From: Brevundimonas sp.
Lineage (GTDB): Bacteria > Pseudomonadota > Alphaproteobacteria > Caulobacterales > Caulobacteraceae
Length of the DNA stretch: 6,444 nt
Direction of reading: 5' to 3'
NCBI GenBank assembly: GCA_020253595.1
Contig: JADCBH010000316.1
Span: 1-6,444 of the forward strand
The translations under genes and the position numbers were made by a program. This document shows, in pieces, positions 1-5,295 of this stretch (its first letter is position 1; each line of letters starts with the position of its first letter). The notes beneath the pieces are model-generated. The model was not told the DNA's origin. It worked only from the letters and a program-made list of their open reading frames with translations, and searched no databases.

Positions 1-321
1 CCGGTTAGAGGCCAGGGCCAGACCGGCGCGCTGCTGAAGCGCGAGGGACTTGTAGGCCCCGTTGCCCTTCTCGGCGGCCTCGGCAAATGCGGTTTCGGCA
101 CCGGCGTTGTCACCGGACTGAAGCGCCTCCAGCCCACGCTGGTAGGCAATCGAGGCGTCATGCGCCCGACCGGTCTGCAAGCTCTGCCAGCCCCACCAGG
201 CCAACGCCGCCACCAGGGCCACCGCGAGAACACCACCCAGGATCGGCAGCCATTGGCGGGCAAGCCGCTTCAGCCGCTCGGAGCGGAATTCTTCCTCGAC
301 CTCTTCAAAGACATCCGTCAC
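1..321 (-). CDS. YfgM-like tetratricopeptide (TPR_21-type) membrane protein, 3' end outside window
   Basis: The gene is cut by the left edge, so only the first 107 residues are visible. They start with an acidic cytosolic stretch (TDVFEEVEEEF), a basic segment and one membrane helix at about residues 25-46. A periplasmic part with TPR-like helices follows (AYQRGLEALQSGDNAGAETAF, then EAAEKGNGAYKSLALQQRAG). This is the layout of YfgM/TPR_21 proteins, inner-membrane anchored factors linked to periplasmic chaperones and the Sec translocon in E. coli. In many alphaproteobacteria the gene sits between panB and bamB-der, which agrees with panB lying just upstream here. The start is GTG at 321; no other start codon is visible close upstream in frame, and a GGGGCGG stretch about 7 nt upstream is a weak ribosome site. 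The family assignment rests on layout and context, not on a catalytic motif. Confidence 0.82.
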   Translation of the reverse strand, partial: MTDVFEEVEEEFRSERLKRLARQWLPILGGVLAVALVAALAWWGWQSLQTGRAHDASIAYQRGLEALQSGDNAGAETAFAEAAEKGNGAYKSLALQQRAGLALASNR

Positions 322-388
322 GGATACGCCGCCCCGAAAAAACGCTGCAAAGCCAAATCGGCGCGGACCCTAGAGGTTCGACCCCGCG

Positions 389-423
389 CCCGCAACGGAC
401 GCTCAGGGTGTCGCGGGCTTTTT
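389..423 (+). terminator. Hairpin plus T-run over the panB stop codon (terminator-like on plus strand)
   Basis: CCCGCAAC (389-396) pairs with GTCGCGGG (410-417) over eight positions with one non-Watson-Crick pair, and is followed at once by CTTTTT (418-423) on the plus strand. This has the form of an intrinsic terminator for plus-strand transcripts, yet no plus-strand gene reads into it. On the minus strand, the coding direction of panB, the run of A precedes the stem and no T-run follows. A second, mutually exclusive stem (GGCGCGG 360-366 with CCGCGCC 384-390) lies in the same panB-YfgM gap. Either could slow transcription between the genes; function is unproven. Confidence 0.3.
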
Positions 424-1239
424 CGAGAAGTAGGTCTCGACTTCGGCAGGAAAACGGCGGGCGCGGACATCTTCAGCATAGGCGGCGACGGCGCGATCGA
501 CCTCTCCACGCAGATTGGCGTAGCGGCGCACGAACTTGGGGGTCCAGTCGAACAGACCCAGCATGTCCGGGGTCACCAGAATCTGGCCGTCGCAGGCGGC
601 CGAGGCACCGATACCGATGGTCGGCTTGTCGATGGTCAGGGTTATCTCGGCCGCGACGGGCTCAGCCGTGCCCTCCACGACCACTGCGAATGCGCCCGCA
701 TCGGCAGTGGCTTCGGCCTCGGCGATCACGCGAAGGCGCTCGTCGTCGGTCTTGCCCTTGGCCCGGAACGCGCCCTCGGTCAGCACGGCCTGGGGACGCA
801 GCCCGACATGGCCCATGACCGGAATGCCGCGCTGGACCAGATACTCGATGGTCTGAGGGACCGTCGGGCCGCTCTCCAGCTTCACGGCCTGGGCACCCGT
901 CTCCTTCATGACCCGCGCGCAGTTCTCGTAGGCGATTTCCTTGCCGCCTTCGTAGCTGCCGAAAGGCATGTCGATGACGACCATGGCCCGACGCGATCCG
1001 CGCATGACGGCCTGGCCGTGGAGAATCATCATCTCAAGCGTCACGCCGACGGTGTTGGGCAGGCCATGGACGACCATACCGACGCTGTCGCCCACCAGAA
1101 GAAGGTCGCAGTGCGGGTCCAGAAGCTCGGCGGTCGGCGCATCATAGGCCGTCAGGCAGACGATCGGCTCTCCGCCCTTTCGACGCATGATGTCGGGGGC
1201 CGCGAGGCGCTTGACCACCTCCTGCTTCTGGCTCGACAC
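403..1239 (-). CDS. panB: 3-methyl-2-oxobutanoate hydroxymethyltransferase (ketopantoate hydroxymethyltransferase)
   Basis: PanB transfers a hydroxymethyl group from 5,10-methylene-tetrahydrofolate to 2-oxoisovalerate, giving ketopantoate, the first committed step of pantothenate and CoA synthesis; it is cytosolic. The 278-residue product is a full-length TIM-barrel PanB (E. coli has 264). Visible family motifs are TAYDAPTA (30-37), LLVGDSVGMVVHG (47-59), IDMPFGSY (89-96), VKLESG (119-124), MGHVGLRPQ (142-150) and IGIGASAACDGQ (208-219). The Mg ligands match D51, D90 and E122, with K120 and the catalytic Glu at E189. The start is GTG, 2 nt after the stop of the upstream two-TM gene. Its AGGAG ribosome site lies inside the end of that gene, 8 nt before GTG, so translation is probably coupled. 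Identification is very secure. Confidence 0.97.
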   Translation of the reverse strand: MSSQKQEVVKRLAAPDIMRRKGGEPIVCLTAYDAPTAELLDPHCDLLLVGDSVGMVVHGLPNTVGVTLEMMILHGQAVMRGSRRAMVVIDMPFGSYEGGKEIAYENCARVMKETGAQAVKLESGPTVPQTIEYLVQRGIPVMGHVGLRPQAVLTEGAFRAKGKTDDERLRVIAEAEATADAGAFAVVVEGTAEPVAAEITLTIDKPTIGIGASAACDGQILVTPDMLGLFDWTPKFVRRYANLRGEVDRAVAAYAEDVRARRFPAEVETYFSKKPATP

Positions 1240-1241
1240 GA

Positions 1242-1661
1242 TCAGATCTCCTGGGACAGCTTCATCAGGCCGGCAGCGGCAAGGGCAATCAGCGCACCGG
1301 CGGCGATCCAGAATAACTGCATGCCGCCCATCGACCCAAGCGCCACATCGGACAGGCCGAACTGGGTCAGGCCGGACTGGATGGCGTCCTGGACGTTCAG
1401 ACCGGCCGACTGCAGCCCCTGACCGATCGCGCGGCCCGCAACCGGAGCCTCGCCGCCCGCAAGGTTGACATCGACCCTGGTCGTTTCGCGCACGGCGATG
1501 ACCCCGCCGATCAGCCCGGCAACGGTCAGGGCCACGGTGCGGACGCGGCTGGAGGATTGCAGCTTCGTCTCGACCTCGGCCGCGAACAGGCTGGCGTCGG
1601 CCATCTGAGGCGAACGGCTGAACAGCCGCTCGATCATCGGATCGAACTCATCAGATGACAT
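1242..1661 (-). CDS. Two-TM membrane protein, candidate anti-sigma factor of cassette 1
   Basis: I do not recognise a named family. The 139-residue product has a cytosolic N-terminus (1-40), a membrane helix at about 42-57, a 55-residue periplasmic loop and a second helix at about 113-133. The start ATG at 1661 has a strong GGGAGG site 7 nt upstream and overlaps the end of the sigma gene by 11 nt; a longer reading to 1733 would lie almost wholly on sigma coding DNA. Position right after an ECF sigma gene, and membrane anchoring, suggest it binds that sigma factor. It contains no Cys or His, so it is not a zinc-binding (ZAS-type) anti-sigma. The N-terminal pattern (LFAAEVETKL then R-V-x-T) resembles the partner protein of the second cassette. 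It could instead be a structural membrane protein; the anti-sigma role is inference. Confidence 0.8.
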   Translation of the reverse strand: MSSDEFDPMIERLFSRSPQMADASLFAAEVETKLQSSSRVRTVALTVAGLIGGVIAVRETTRVDVNLAGGEAPVAGRAIGQGLQSAGLNVQDAIQSGLTQFGLSDVALGSMGGMQLFWIAAGALIALAAAGLMKLSQEI

Positions 1662-2214
1662 GAGCCGCCCTCCCCACGGACTCTCCGGCCGGCGAGAGCC
1701 GCGCACGGAGTTTATCCAGACCACGTTTGACATGAGACTTCACCGTTCCAAGCGGCAGATTCATGGCCGAGGCGATCTCGGGATGAGACAGCCCCGCGCC
1801 GTGACACAGGGAGACGCAGATCCGCTCGACCTCGCTGAGGCTCTTGAGGGCTTCATCGAGATCAACCAGACCGGCGGAGTCCGGGGACGCCGTGACCTCG
1901 GCCTGTTCCGGCTCCAGTTCGGCGACGTAGCGGGCGTCCCTGGCCTTGCGCTTCAGATACAGACGCGCGGCGATGCGCTTGACCCAGGCGGCGAAGGTGC
2001 CTTCGCCCCGAAACTCCGAGCACTTTTCGAAGGCCTGGAGGAAGGCGTCCTGGGCCACGTCGTCGGCCTCGGCCGACTGGGCGCCCATGCGCCGGAGCAG
2101 CATGCGCACGGCCGAGCCGTGGCGACGGACGAGTTCGCCGAACTCGCGCCGCCCGCCGGCGGCCGCAAGTGCCGCCAGCTCCACGTCGTGCCTGTCCAGC
2201 AGGGACTGGGCCAT
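1651..2214 (-). CDS. ECF-family RNA polymerase sigma factor (cassette 1)
   Basis: The 187-residue product has the two-domain form of an extracytoplasmic-function sigma factor. Region 2 is at about 25-92, with the core-binding and -10 recognition segment ADDVAQDAFLQAFEK followed by FAAWVKRIAARLYLKRKA. Region 4 is at about 120-174, with the helix-turn-helix GLSHPEIASAMNLPLGTVKSHVKRG that reads the -35 element. Such factors direct RNA polymerase to a small regulon when their anti-sigma releases them. The start ATG at 2214 is preceded by AGGGGG about 10 nt upstream. The gene lies 28 nt after a three-TM protein gene, and its last 11 nt are shared with the two-TM gene that follows. Region 4 matches the second sigma in this window at about 25 of 43 positions by eye. 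The signal and target genes cannot be told from the sequence. Confidence 0.95.
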   Translation of the reverse strand: MAQSLLDRHDVELAALAAAGGRREFGELVRRHGSAVRMLLRRMGAQSAEADDVAQDAFLQAFEKCSEFRGEGTFAAWVKRIAARLYLKRKARDARYVAELEPEQAEVTASPDSAGLVDLDEALKSLSEVERICVSLCHGAGLSHPEIASAMNLPLGTVKSHVKRGLDKLRARLSPAGESVGRAAHVI

Positions 2215-2242
2215 GAGAGATTTCCCCCTGTCTGGCCCGGAC

Positions 2243-2644
2243 TCAGTCCTTGTTCTTGTTGAAGAAGCTCAGGACGATGAAGGCCAAACCGATGGTCGCC
2301 GGGATCGCGGCGATCCCGACAATCCCGCCGAAGTCCGGGCCGTCCCAACCATCGCCGCCCCAGCTCATTTCGCTGATCGTTCCGAAGGCGGCCAGGCCGA
2401 TGCCGATGGCGAGCCAGATGACCCCCTGACGCAAGTCGCGGCTGCGGGACGGCAGGTTGCGGGTCGCCTCCTTGCTCAGTGAATCGATCACTTCGGGCGG
2501 AAGCGGTTGGCCCTTTTCAATGGCAGCGCGGACGGTCTGCTGGACCTCGCGCCGGTCCCGGCTCTTGAGCCAGCTCGGCCCGACGATGATGGCGACGAGC
2601 GATGCGAAGATCGTTCCGACGATGAGAACGTCTGTCAGTTCCAT
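2243..2644 (-). CDS. DUF6249-like three-TM membrane protein (cassette 1)
   Basis: The 133-residue product has membrane helices at about 5-26, 72-90 and 105-128. Between the first two lies a charged segment (WLKSRDRREVQQTVRAAIEKGQ then PLPPE at 47-51), likely cytosolic by the positive-inside rule, and the protein ends in a basic, Asn-rich tail (FFNKNKD). A short amphipathic helix followed by KG-x-PLPPE-x-I is typical of the DUF6249 group as I recall it; I could not search to confirm. Function is unknown. It is the first gene of the sigma operon, so it may sense or tune the sigma pathway. I chose ATG 2644 because it is preceded by AGAAGG and puts the first helix at the N-terminus; an in-frame extension to 2776 adds an Arg-rich, non-membrane stretch that reads like non-coding DNA. 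Confidence 0.85.
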   Translation of the reverse strand: MELTDVLIVGTIFASLVAIIVGPSWLKSRDRREVQQTVRAAIEKGQPLPPEVIDSLSKEATRNLPSRSRDLRQGVIWLAIGIGLAAFGTISEMSWGGDGWDGPDFGGIVGIAAIPATIGLAFIVLSFFNKNKD

Positions 2645-2787
2645 GGCGTTAGCCCTTCTTCTGGAGATGATCGCCGAGCCTGCTGCCCGGGCCTTCTGAT
2701 CACAAGAGGCTGCGAGAACGCCCGGCGGATGCAGACGCGGCTGGTGAAATCTTCGTAAGGTCCCGCCCTGTTTCAAAAGAGTCGCCG
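2645..2787. promoter_or_regulatory. Divergent intergenic region between cassette 1 and the EEP lipoprotein gene
   Basis: These 143 bases must hold the promoters of both the minus-strand sigma operon and the plus-strand EEP gene. No textbook ECF promoter (GGAAC ... GTC) is visible. On the minus strand TTGAAA (read near 2773) is followed after 17 nt by AAGATT, a poor housekeeping-like pair. The heptamer TGCATCC (minus strand, 2733-2727) also occurs upstream of cassette 2. A CcrM-type GANTC site (GAGTC, 2779-2783) lies 4 nt before the EEP start codon, next to its AAGAG ribosome site. Exact promoter positions cannot be called. Confidence 0.45.
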
Positions 2788-3615
2788 ATGTTCCACCGCC
2801 GCCGCCTGCTTTGCGTCCTGGGCGCCTTGCCGCTCGCAGGATGCGCCACCCTGCCCGGCGTCAGAGGCGGGAATACGGTCGGCCTCGCGACCTTCAACAT
2901 CTACCATGACCGGGACCGGTGGGATCAGCGTCTGCCGTTGATCCTGGATGTGCTGCGCGACGCCTCGCCGGACGTCATCGGCTTGCAGGAGGTCCTGCAG
3001 GATGCGGCGACCAACCTGCCCAATCAGGCGGAGACGATCGCTCGGACCCTGGGATATGAGGTCGTGTTCGTCTCGGCGGACGCAGAGGGCGCGCCGCGCC
3101 GGTACGGCAATGCGATCCTGACGCGGCTGCCGATCGTGGAGCAGGCCACGACGCGGCTGAAGCCGATGGACGATTACCGCACGGCCGTCCGGGTTCGCGT
3201 CAGAGCGGGCGACAGGCTGATCGATGTGGTCAACACGCATCTGCATCACACGCCGGAGGGCGGCGCGATCCGGCAGCGGCAGATCGAGACCTTGATGACC
3301 TGGCTGGGCGACACCGGACAGCCCCTGATCCTGATGGGCGATCTGAACGCCAGCCTGACCAATCCCGAGATGGCCCGGCTGCAGCCACCCCGCTTCGCCT
3401 CGGTGCTGCCGACTGTGAATCCGGATCAGGCGACACGGACGACGCTCAATCCCGCCTATGGCCACCGGCTGGACCAGATCGATCACATCCTGGTCGAGCA
3501 GCGGCACTTCGAGCCGGTCACGGCCGCGATCGTCGGCGATGAGGCCCGCGAGGGCGTATGGCCGTCGGACCATTTCGCCGTCGTCGGCACCGTGCGGATG
3601 CGGTCAGAGGGCTAG
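2788..3615 (+). CDS. Endonuclease/exonuclease/phosphatase (EEP) family lipoprotein
   Basis: The 275-residue product begins with a basic stretch, a short hydrophobic segment and a lipobox LAGC with Cys19, so it is probably exported and lipid-anchored, acting in the periplasm or at the outer membrane. The mature part is a full EEP (DNase I-like) domain: TFNIYHD with N37, LQEV with E68, VNTHLHHT with H151, MGDLNASL with D185 and N187, DQIDHIL with D232, and the terminal SDHFAVVG with D261 and H262. All metal-binding and catalytic positions of the fold are present, so it should be an active Mg-dependent phosphodiesterase or phosphatase. The substrate (DNA, RNA, phospholipid head group or inositol phosphate) cannot be told. 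It is divergent from cassette 1 and convergent with cassette 2. Start ATG at 2788 has AAGAG about 7 nt upstream. Confidence 0.93.
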   Translation: MFHRRRLLCVLGALPLAGCATLPGVRGGNTVGLATFNIYHDRDRWDQRLPLILDVLRDASPDVIGLQEVLQDAATNLPNQAETIARTLGYEVVFVSADAEGAPRRYGNAILTRLPIVEQATTRLKPMDDYRTAVRVRVRAGDRLIDVVNTHLHHTPEGGAIRQRQIETLMTWLGDTGQPLILMGDLNASLTNPEMARLQPPRFASVLPTVNPDQATRTTLNPAYGHRLDQIDHILVEQRHFEPVTAAIVGDEAREGVWPSDHFAVVGTVRMRSEG

Positions 3616-3644
3616 GCCCCCAGCCGATGGTCGGCATGGAGGCC
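3615..3644. terminator. Small inverted repeat between convergent genes
   Basis: The 48-base gap between the convergent EEP and two-TM genes contains GCCGA-TGG-TCGGC (3623-3635), a five-pair stem with a three-base loop, flanked by outer GGCC copies (3615-3618 and 3641-3644) that can also pair. There is no T-run on either strand, so it is a weak candidate for a bidirectional transcription stop, supported mainly by its position. Confidence 0.3.
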
Positions 3645-3663
3645 AGCACCGGCCGCTATCGCG

Positions 3664-3978
3664 TCATCCGGTAGGCGACAGCCTGCGCCCGGCCATCACA
3701 CTTCCCCCGATGGTCAGCGCCGTCAGGGTCAGGATCGCGGCGGCCGGGGCCAGGGTCTCGCTCAGGCCGTCGACGACCGGGCCCATCAGCGGTCCCAGCG
3801 CCCAGAGCAGAACGCTGGCGGCGATGGTCCAGGGCAGGAGGGCGGCGATGGTCGCCACGACGCGACGTCGTGCGATCCCCGCCGCCACCTGGGCCTCGAA
3901 TGCCAGGTCCCGGCGCGGTGGCGTCTGGTCCGCGAAGAAGGCGGACAGGGTGCTGTCGGGATTTGTGTCAGGCGTCAT
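3664..3978 (-). CDS. Two-TM membrane protein, candidate anti-sigma factor of cassette 2
   Basis: I do not recognise a named family. The 104-residue product has a cytosolic N-terminus (1-40), membrane helices at about 41-65 and 76-95 and a short basic tail. It is the positional equivalent of the two-TM protein of the other cassette. Both have an N-terminal acidic segment with a Phe pair or Leu-Phe, a segment of the form F-x-A-x-V-x-x-x-(I/L), and an Arg-Val start to the first helix. The periplasmic loop is much shorter here (about 10 residues against 55), and again there is no Cys or His. Start ATG at 3978 has AGGAG 7 nt upstream and shares 11 nt with the end of the sigma gene, which implies coupled translation. 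A role in holding the sigma factor at the membrane is inferred from context only. Confidence 0.8.
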   Translation of the reverse strand: MTPDTNPDSTLSAFFADQTPPRRDLAFEAQVAAGIARRRVVATIAALLPWTIAASVLLWALGPLMGPVVDGLSETLAPAAAILTLTALTIGGSVMAGRRLSPTG

Positions 3979-4492
3979 GCGACTCTCCTGTCAGGGCGGC
4001 CTGCAACCGCGCCCGACCCCGGGTGACATGGGACTTCACCGTGCCGAGGGGAAGCCCCAGAATCCCGGCCGCTTCCGGATGGGAGAAGCCGTCGGCCAGA
4101 CACAGGGCGACGCAGGCCCTCTGGTCGGGCGGCAGGGCGGCCATGGCGGCTTCCAGCGCCATCCGGTCCTCGGCCGAGACCCCGGACGAAGGCTCCGACG
4201 CCTCCAGCCAGGCCCGGTCCCTCGCCCGGCCACGCAGGCCCGAGCGAAGGGCGTCCTGGGCCTTCTTCCAGGCGATGCCGAACAACCAGGGCCGGAAGCC
4301 GGCCGGATCCTGAAGCCGGGCCAGCGACGCCCAGGCAGCCACGAAGGTGTCCTGGGCCACGTCGTCGGCCAGATCGAACCCGCCCAGCGTCCGGCGCAGA
4401 AAGGCCCGCAGCGGCGCCTGGTGCGCTGCGACCAGCCGGGCGAAGGCGGGGTCCGACCCCGCCCTCGCGGCCGCCACCAGGGCGGCGTCCAT
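3968..4492 (-). CDS. ECF-family RNA polymerase sigma factor (cassette 2)
   Basis: The product of 174 residues carries sigma region 2 at about 17-84 (LADDVAQDTFVAAWASL, then GFRPWLFGIAWKKAQD) and region 4 at about 113-166, with the helix-turn-helix GFSHPEAAGILGLPLGTVKSH. It is a stand-alone ECF factor that would guide RNA polymerase to a limited set of promoters. I prefer ATG 4492, where GGGGCAGGGG lies just upstream and the gap to the preceding gene (24 nt) resembles the 28 nt in cassette 1. A GTG at 4507 in the same frame would add five residues (179 in total) but has no good ribosome site. The linker between the regions is Arg-rich. It is a diverged paralogue of the other sigma factor here, sharing LPLGTVKSHV and ADDVAQD. 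Signal and regulon are unknown. Confidence 0.94.
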   Translation of the reverse strand: MDAALVAAARAGSDPAFARLVAAHQAPLRAFLRRTLGGFDLADDVAQDTFVAAWASLARLQDPAGFRPWLFGIAWKKAQDALRSGLRGRARDRAWLEASEPSSGVSAEDRMALEAAMAALPPDQRACVALCLADGFSHPEAAGILGLPLGTVKSHVTRGRARLQAALTGESHDA

Positions 4493-4516
4493 CGTCCCCT
4501 GCCCCACGCCGCCGCA

Positions 4517-4924
4517 TCAGCCCTTCGGACGCTTGCCGAAGATCAGCGTCACACCGGTGGCGGCGGCCACGGCCCCCATGACGAGCGCCACAATCAGGAA
4601 GGCGTCGCCCGCGCCATAGATGTCGGCCCAGCTGGCATAGCCGAAGCCGGCGGCCAGGATGGTGAAGAGCACGAGCGAGAACAGGCTGCCGCTGCTGCCG
4701 CCGCTGGGCGAACCATAGGCGCGGCTCTCGGTCTCGGCGTCGATCGGGCGCTCCAGCACCTTCAGCAGGGCCTCGGGCGGCTGTTCGCCCTTCTGGGCAT
4801 AGGTCTCGATCAGCTTCAGCGTGGCGCGCTGGCGGCGGTAGTTGAGCAGGCTCGAAAACCCGATGGACACGAACCACGCCAGAGGAAACAGCAGCCACCA
4901 ATAGGATCGGAAAAGGTCTTCCAT
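4517..4924 (-). CDS. DUF6249-like three-TM membrane protein (cassette 2)
   Basis: The 135-residue product has membrane helices at about 8-27, 80-98 and 106-129. An Arg-rich cytosolic helix (NYRRQRATLKLIETYAQKGE) leads to QPPE at 48-51; the Pro-Pro-Glu falls at residues 49-51 in both cassette proteins. A Gly/Ser-rich linker (71-80) precedes the second helix, and the tail is basic (FGKRPKG). The order and spacing match the first gene of cassette 1, so I treat them as homologues of the DUF6249-like type, function unknown. As first gene of the operon it may act as membrane sensor or cofactor for the sigma pathway. ATG 4924 was chosen by matching its paralogue; an ATG at 4954 would add ten residues. 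The ribosome site is weak (GGGGTAAGAA). Confidence 0.83.
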   Translation of the reverse strand: MEDLFRSYWWLLFPLAWFVSIGFSSLLNYRRQRATLKLIETYAQKGEQPPEALLKVLERPIDAETESRAYGSPSGGSSGSLFSLVLFTILAAGFGYASWADIYGAGDAFLIVALVMGAVAAATGVTLIFGKRPKG

Positions 4925-5055
4925 CGTTCTTACCCCGTCTGCGCGCCGGCCCATCGCCCGCGCTTTCGATCCCTGGTCGTCGCCGACCGCCCCAATGGAT
5001 GCACGGCCGCAAAGAAAATGCGAAGCTGTCCGTCGAACCCCTGCCGGAGCCTGCC
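4925..5055. promoter_or_regulatory. Divergent intergenic region between cassette 2 and the DUF2188-like gene
   Basis: These 131 bases separate two divergent start codons and should contain promoters for both. No clear -35/-10 pair is visible. The heptamer TGCATCC (minus strand, 5003-4997) lies 73 bases from the cassette 2 start; the same heptamer lies 83 bases from the cassette 1 start. The region is less coding-like than its flanks, with an A-rich patch at about 5011-5021. The plus-strand gene has CGGAG (5045-5049) as ribosome site. Confidence 0.4.
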
Positions 5056-5295
5056 ATGAGCCACGTCACCTATTGCATCGTCGAGCATGATGGAGGCTGG
5101 GCCTACAAGGTCGGCGACACCTTCTCGGAGACCTTCGCCAGCCACGACGCGGCCCGCGCCGCCGCCGTGCGGGCCAGCCGCGAGCAGCGGGTGGCGGACC
5201 AGACGGCGTGGATCGAGTTCGAGAACACCGACGGCGAATGGGTCACCGAACGGGCCGACGGCCACGACCGGCCCGACACCGAAGTCCAGGGCTAG
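5056..5295 (+). CDS. Small DUF2188-like protein
   Basis: The 79-residue product is soluble and acidic, with no signal peptide or membrane helix. Its pattern is a short beta strand (TYCIVEHDGGWAYKVGD), a serine/threonine turn, an alanine-rich helix (SHDAARAAAVRASREQR) and a second strand (AWIEFENTDGEWVTE). This 'HDGGWAYK ... A-rich helix ... strand' order is what DUF2188 proteins show; their function is unknown. I chose ATG 5056, which has CGGAG 6 nt upstream, over an in-frame ATG at 4999 whose extra 19 residues look non-coding. It converges with the ArsC-like gene, and the two stop codons overlap within CTAG at 5292-5295. Confidence 0.82.
   Translation: MSHVTYCIVEHDGGWAYKVGDTFSETFASHDAARAAAVRASREQRVADQTAWIEFENTDGEWVTERADGHDRPDTEVQG

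Noticed and set aside
160..1422. Long plus-strand open frame across panB and the two-TM gene
   Set aside because: It is antisense to panB, whose catalytic motifs are intact on the minus strand; the frame stays open only because of high GC and shows no recognisable protein pattern.
1662..1733. N-terminal extension of the cassette 1 two-TM protein
   Set aside because: It lies on sigma region 4 coding sequence in another frame; ATG 1661 has a strong ribosome site and gives the same 11-nt overlap as cassette 2.
2645..2776. N-terminal extension of the cassette 1 three-TM protein
   Set aside because: The extra 44 residues are Arg-rich without a membrane segment; ATG 2644 has its own ribosome site and matches the start of the paralogue.
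2645..2787. EcfG-type general stress promoter (GGAAC ... GTT) before cassette 1
   Set aside because: No GGAAC with a correctly spaced second element is present on either strand; GAAAC near 2773 is the closest and lacks a partner.
3458..5059. Long plus-strand open frame across cassette 2
   Set aside because: It is antisense to the second ECF sigma factor and both membrane proteins and is low-complexity Arg/Gly/Ala-rich sequence.
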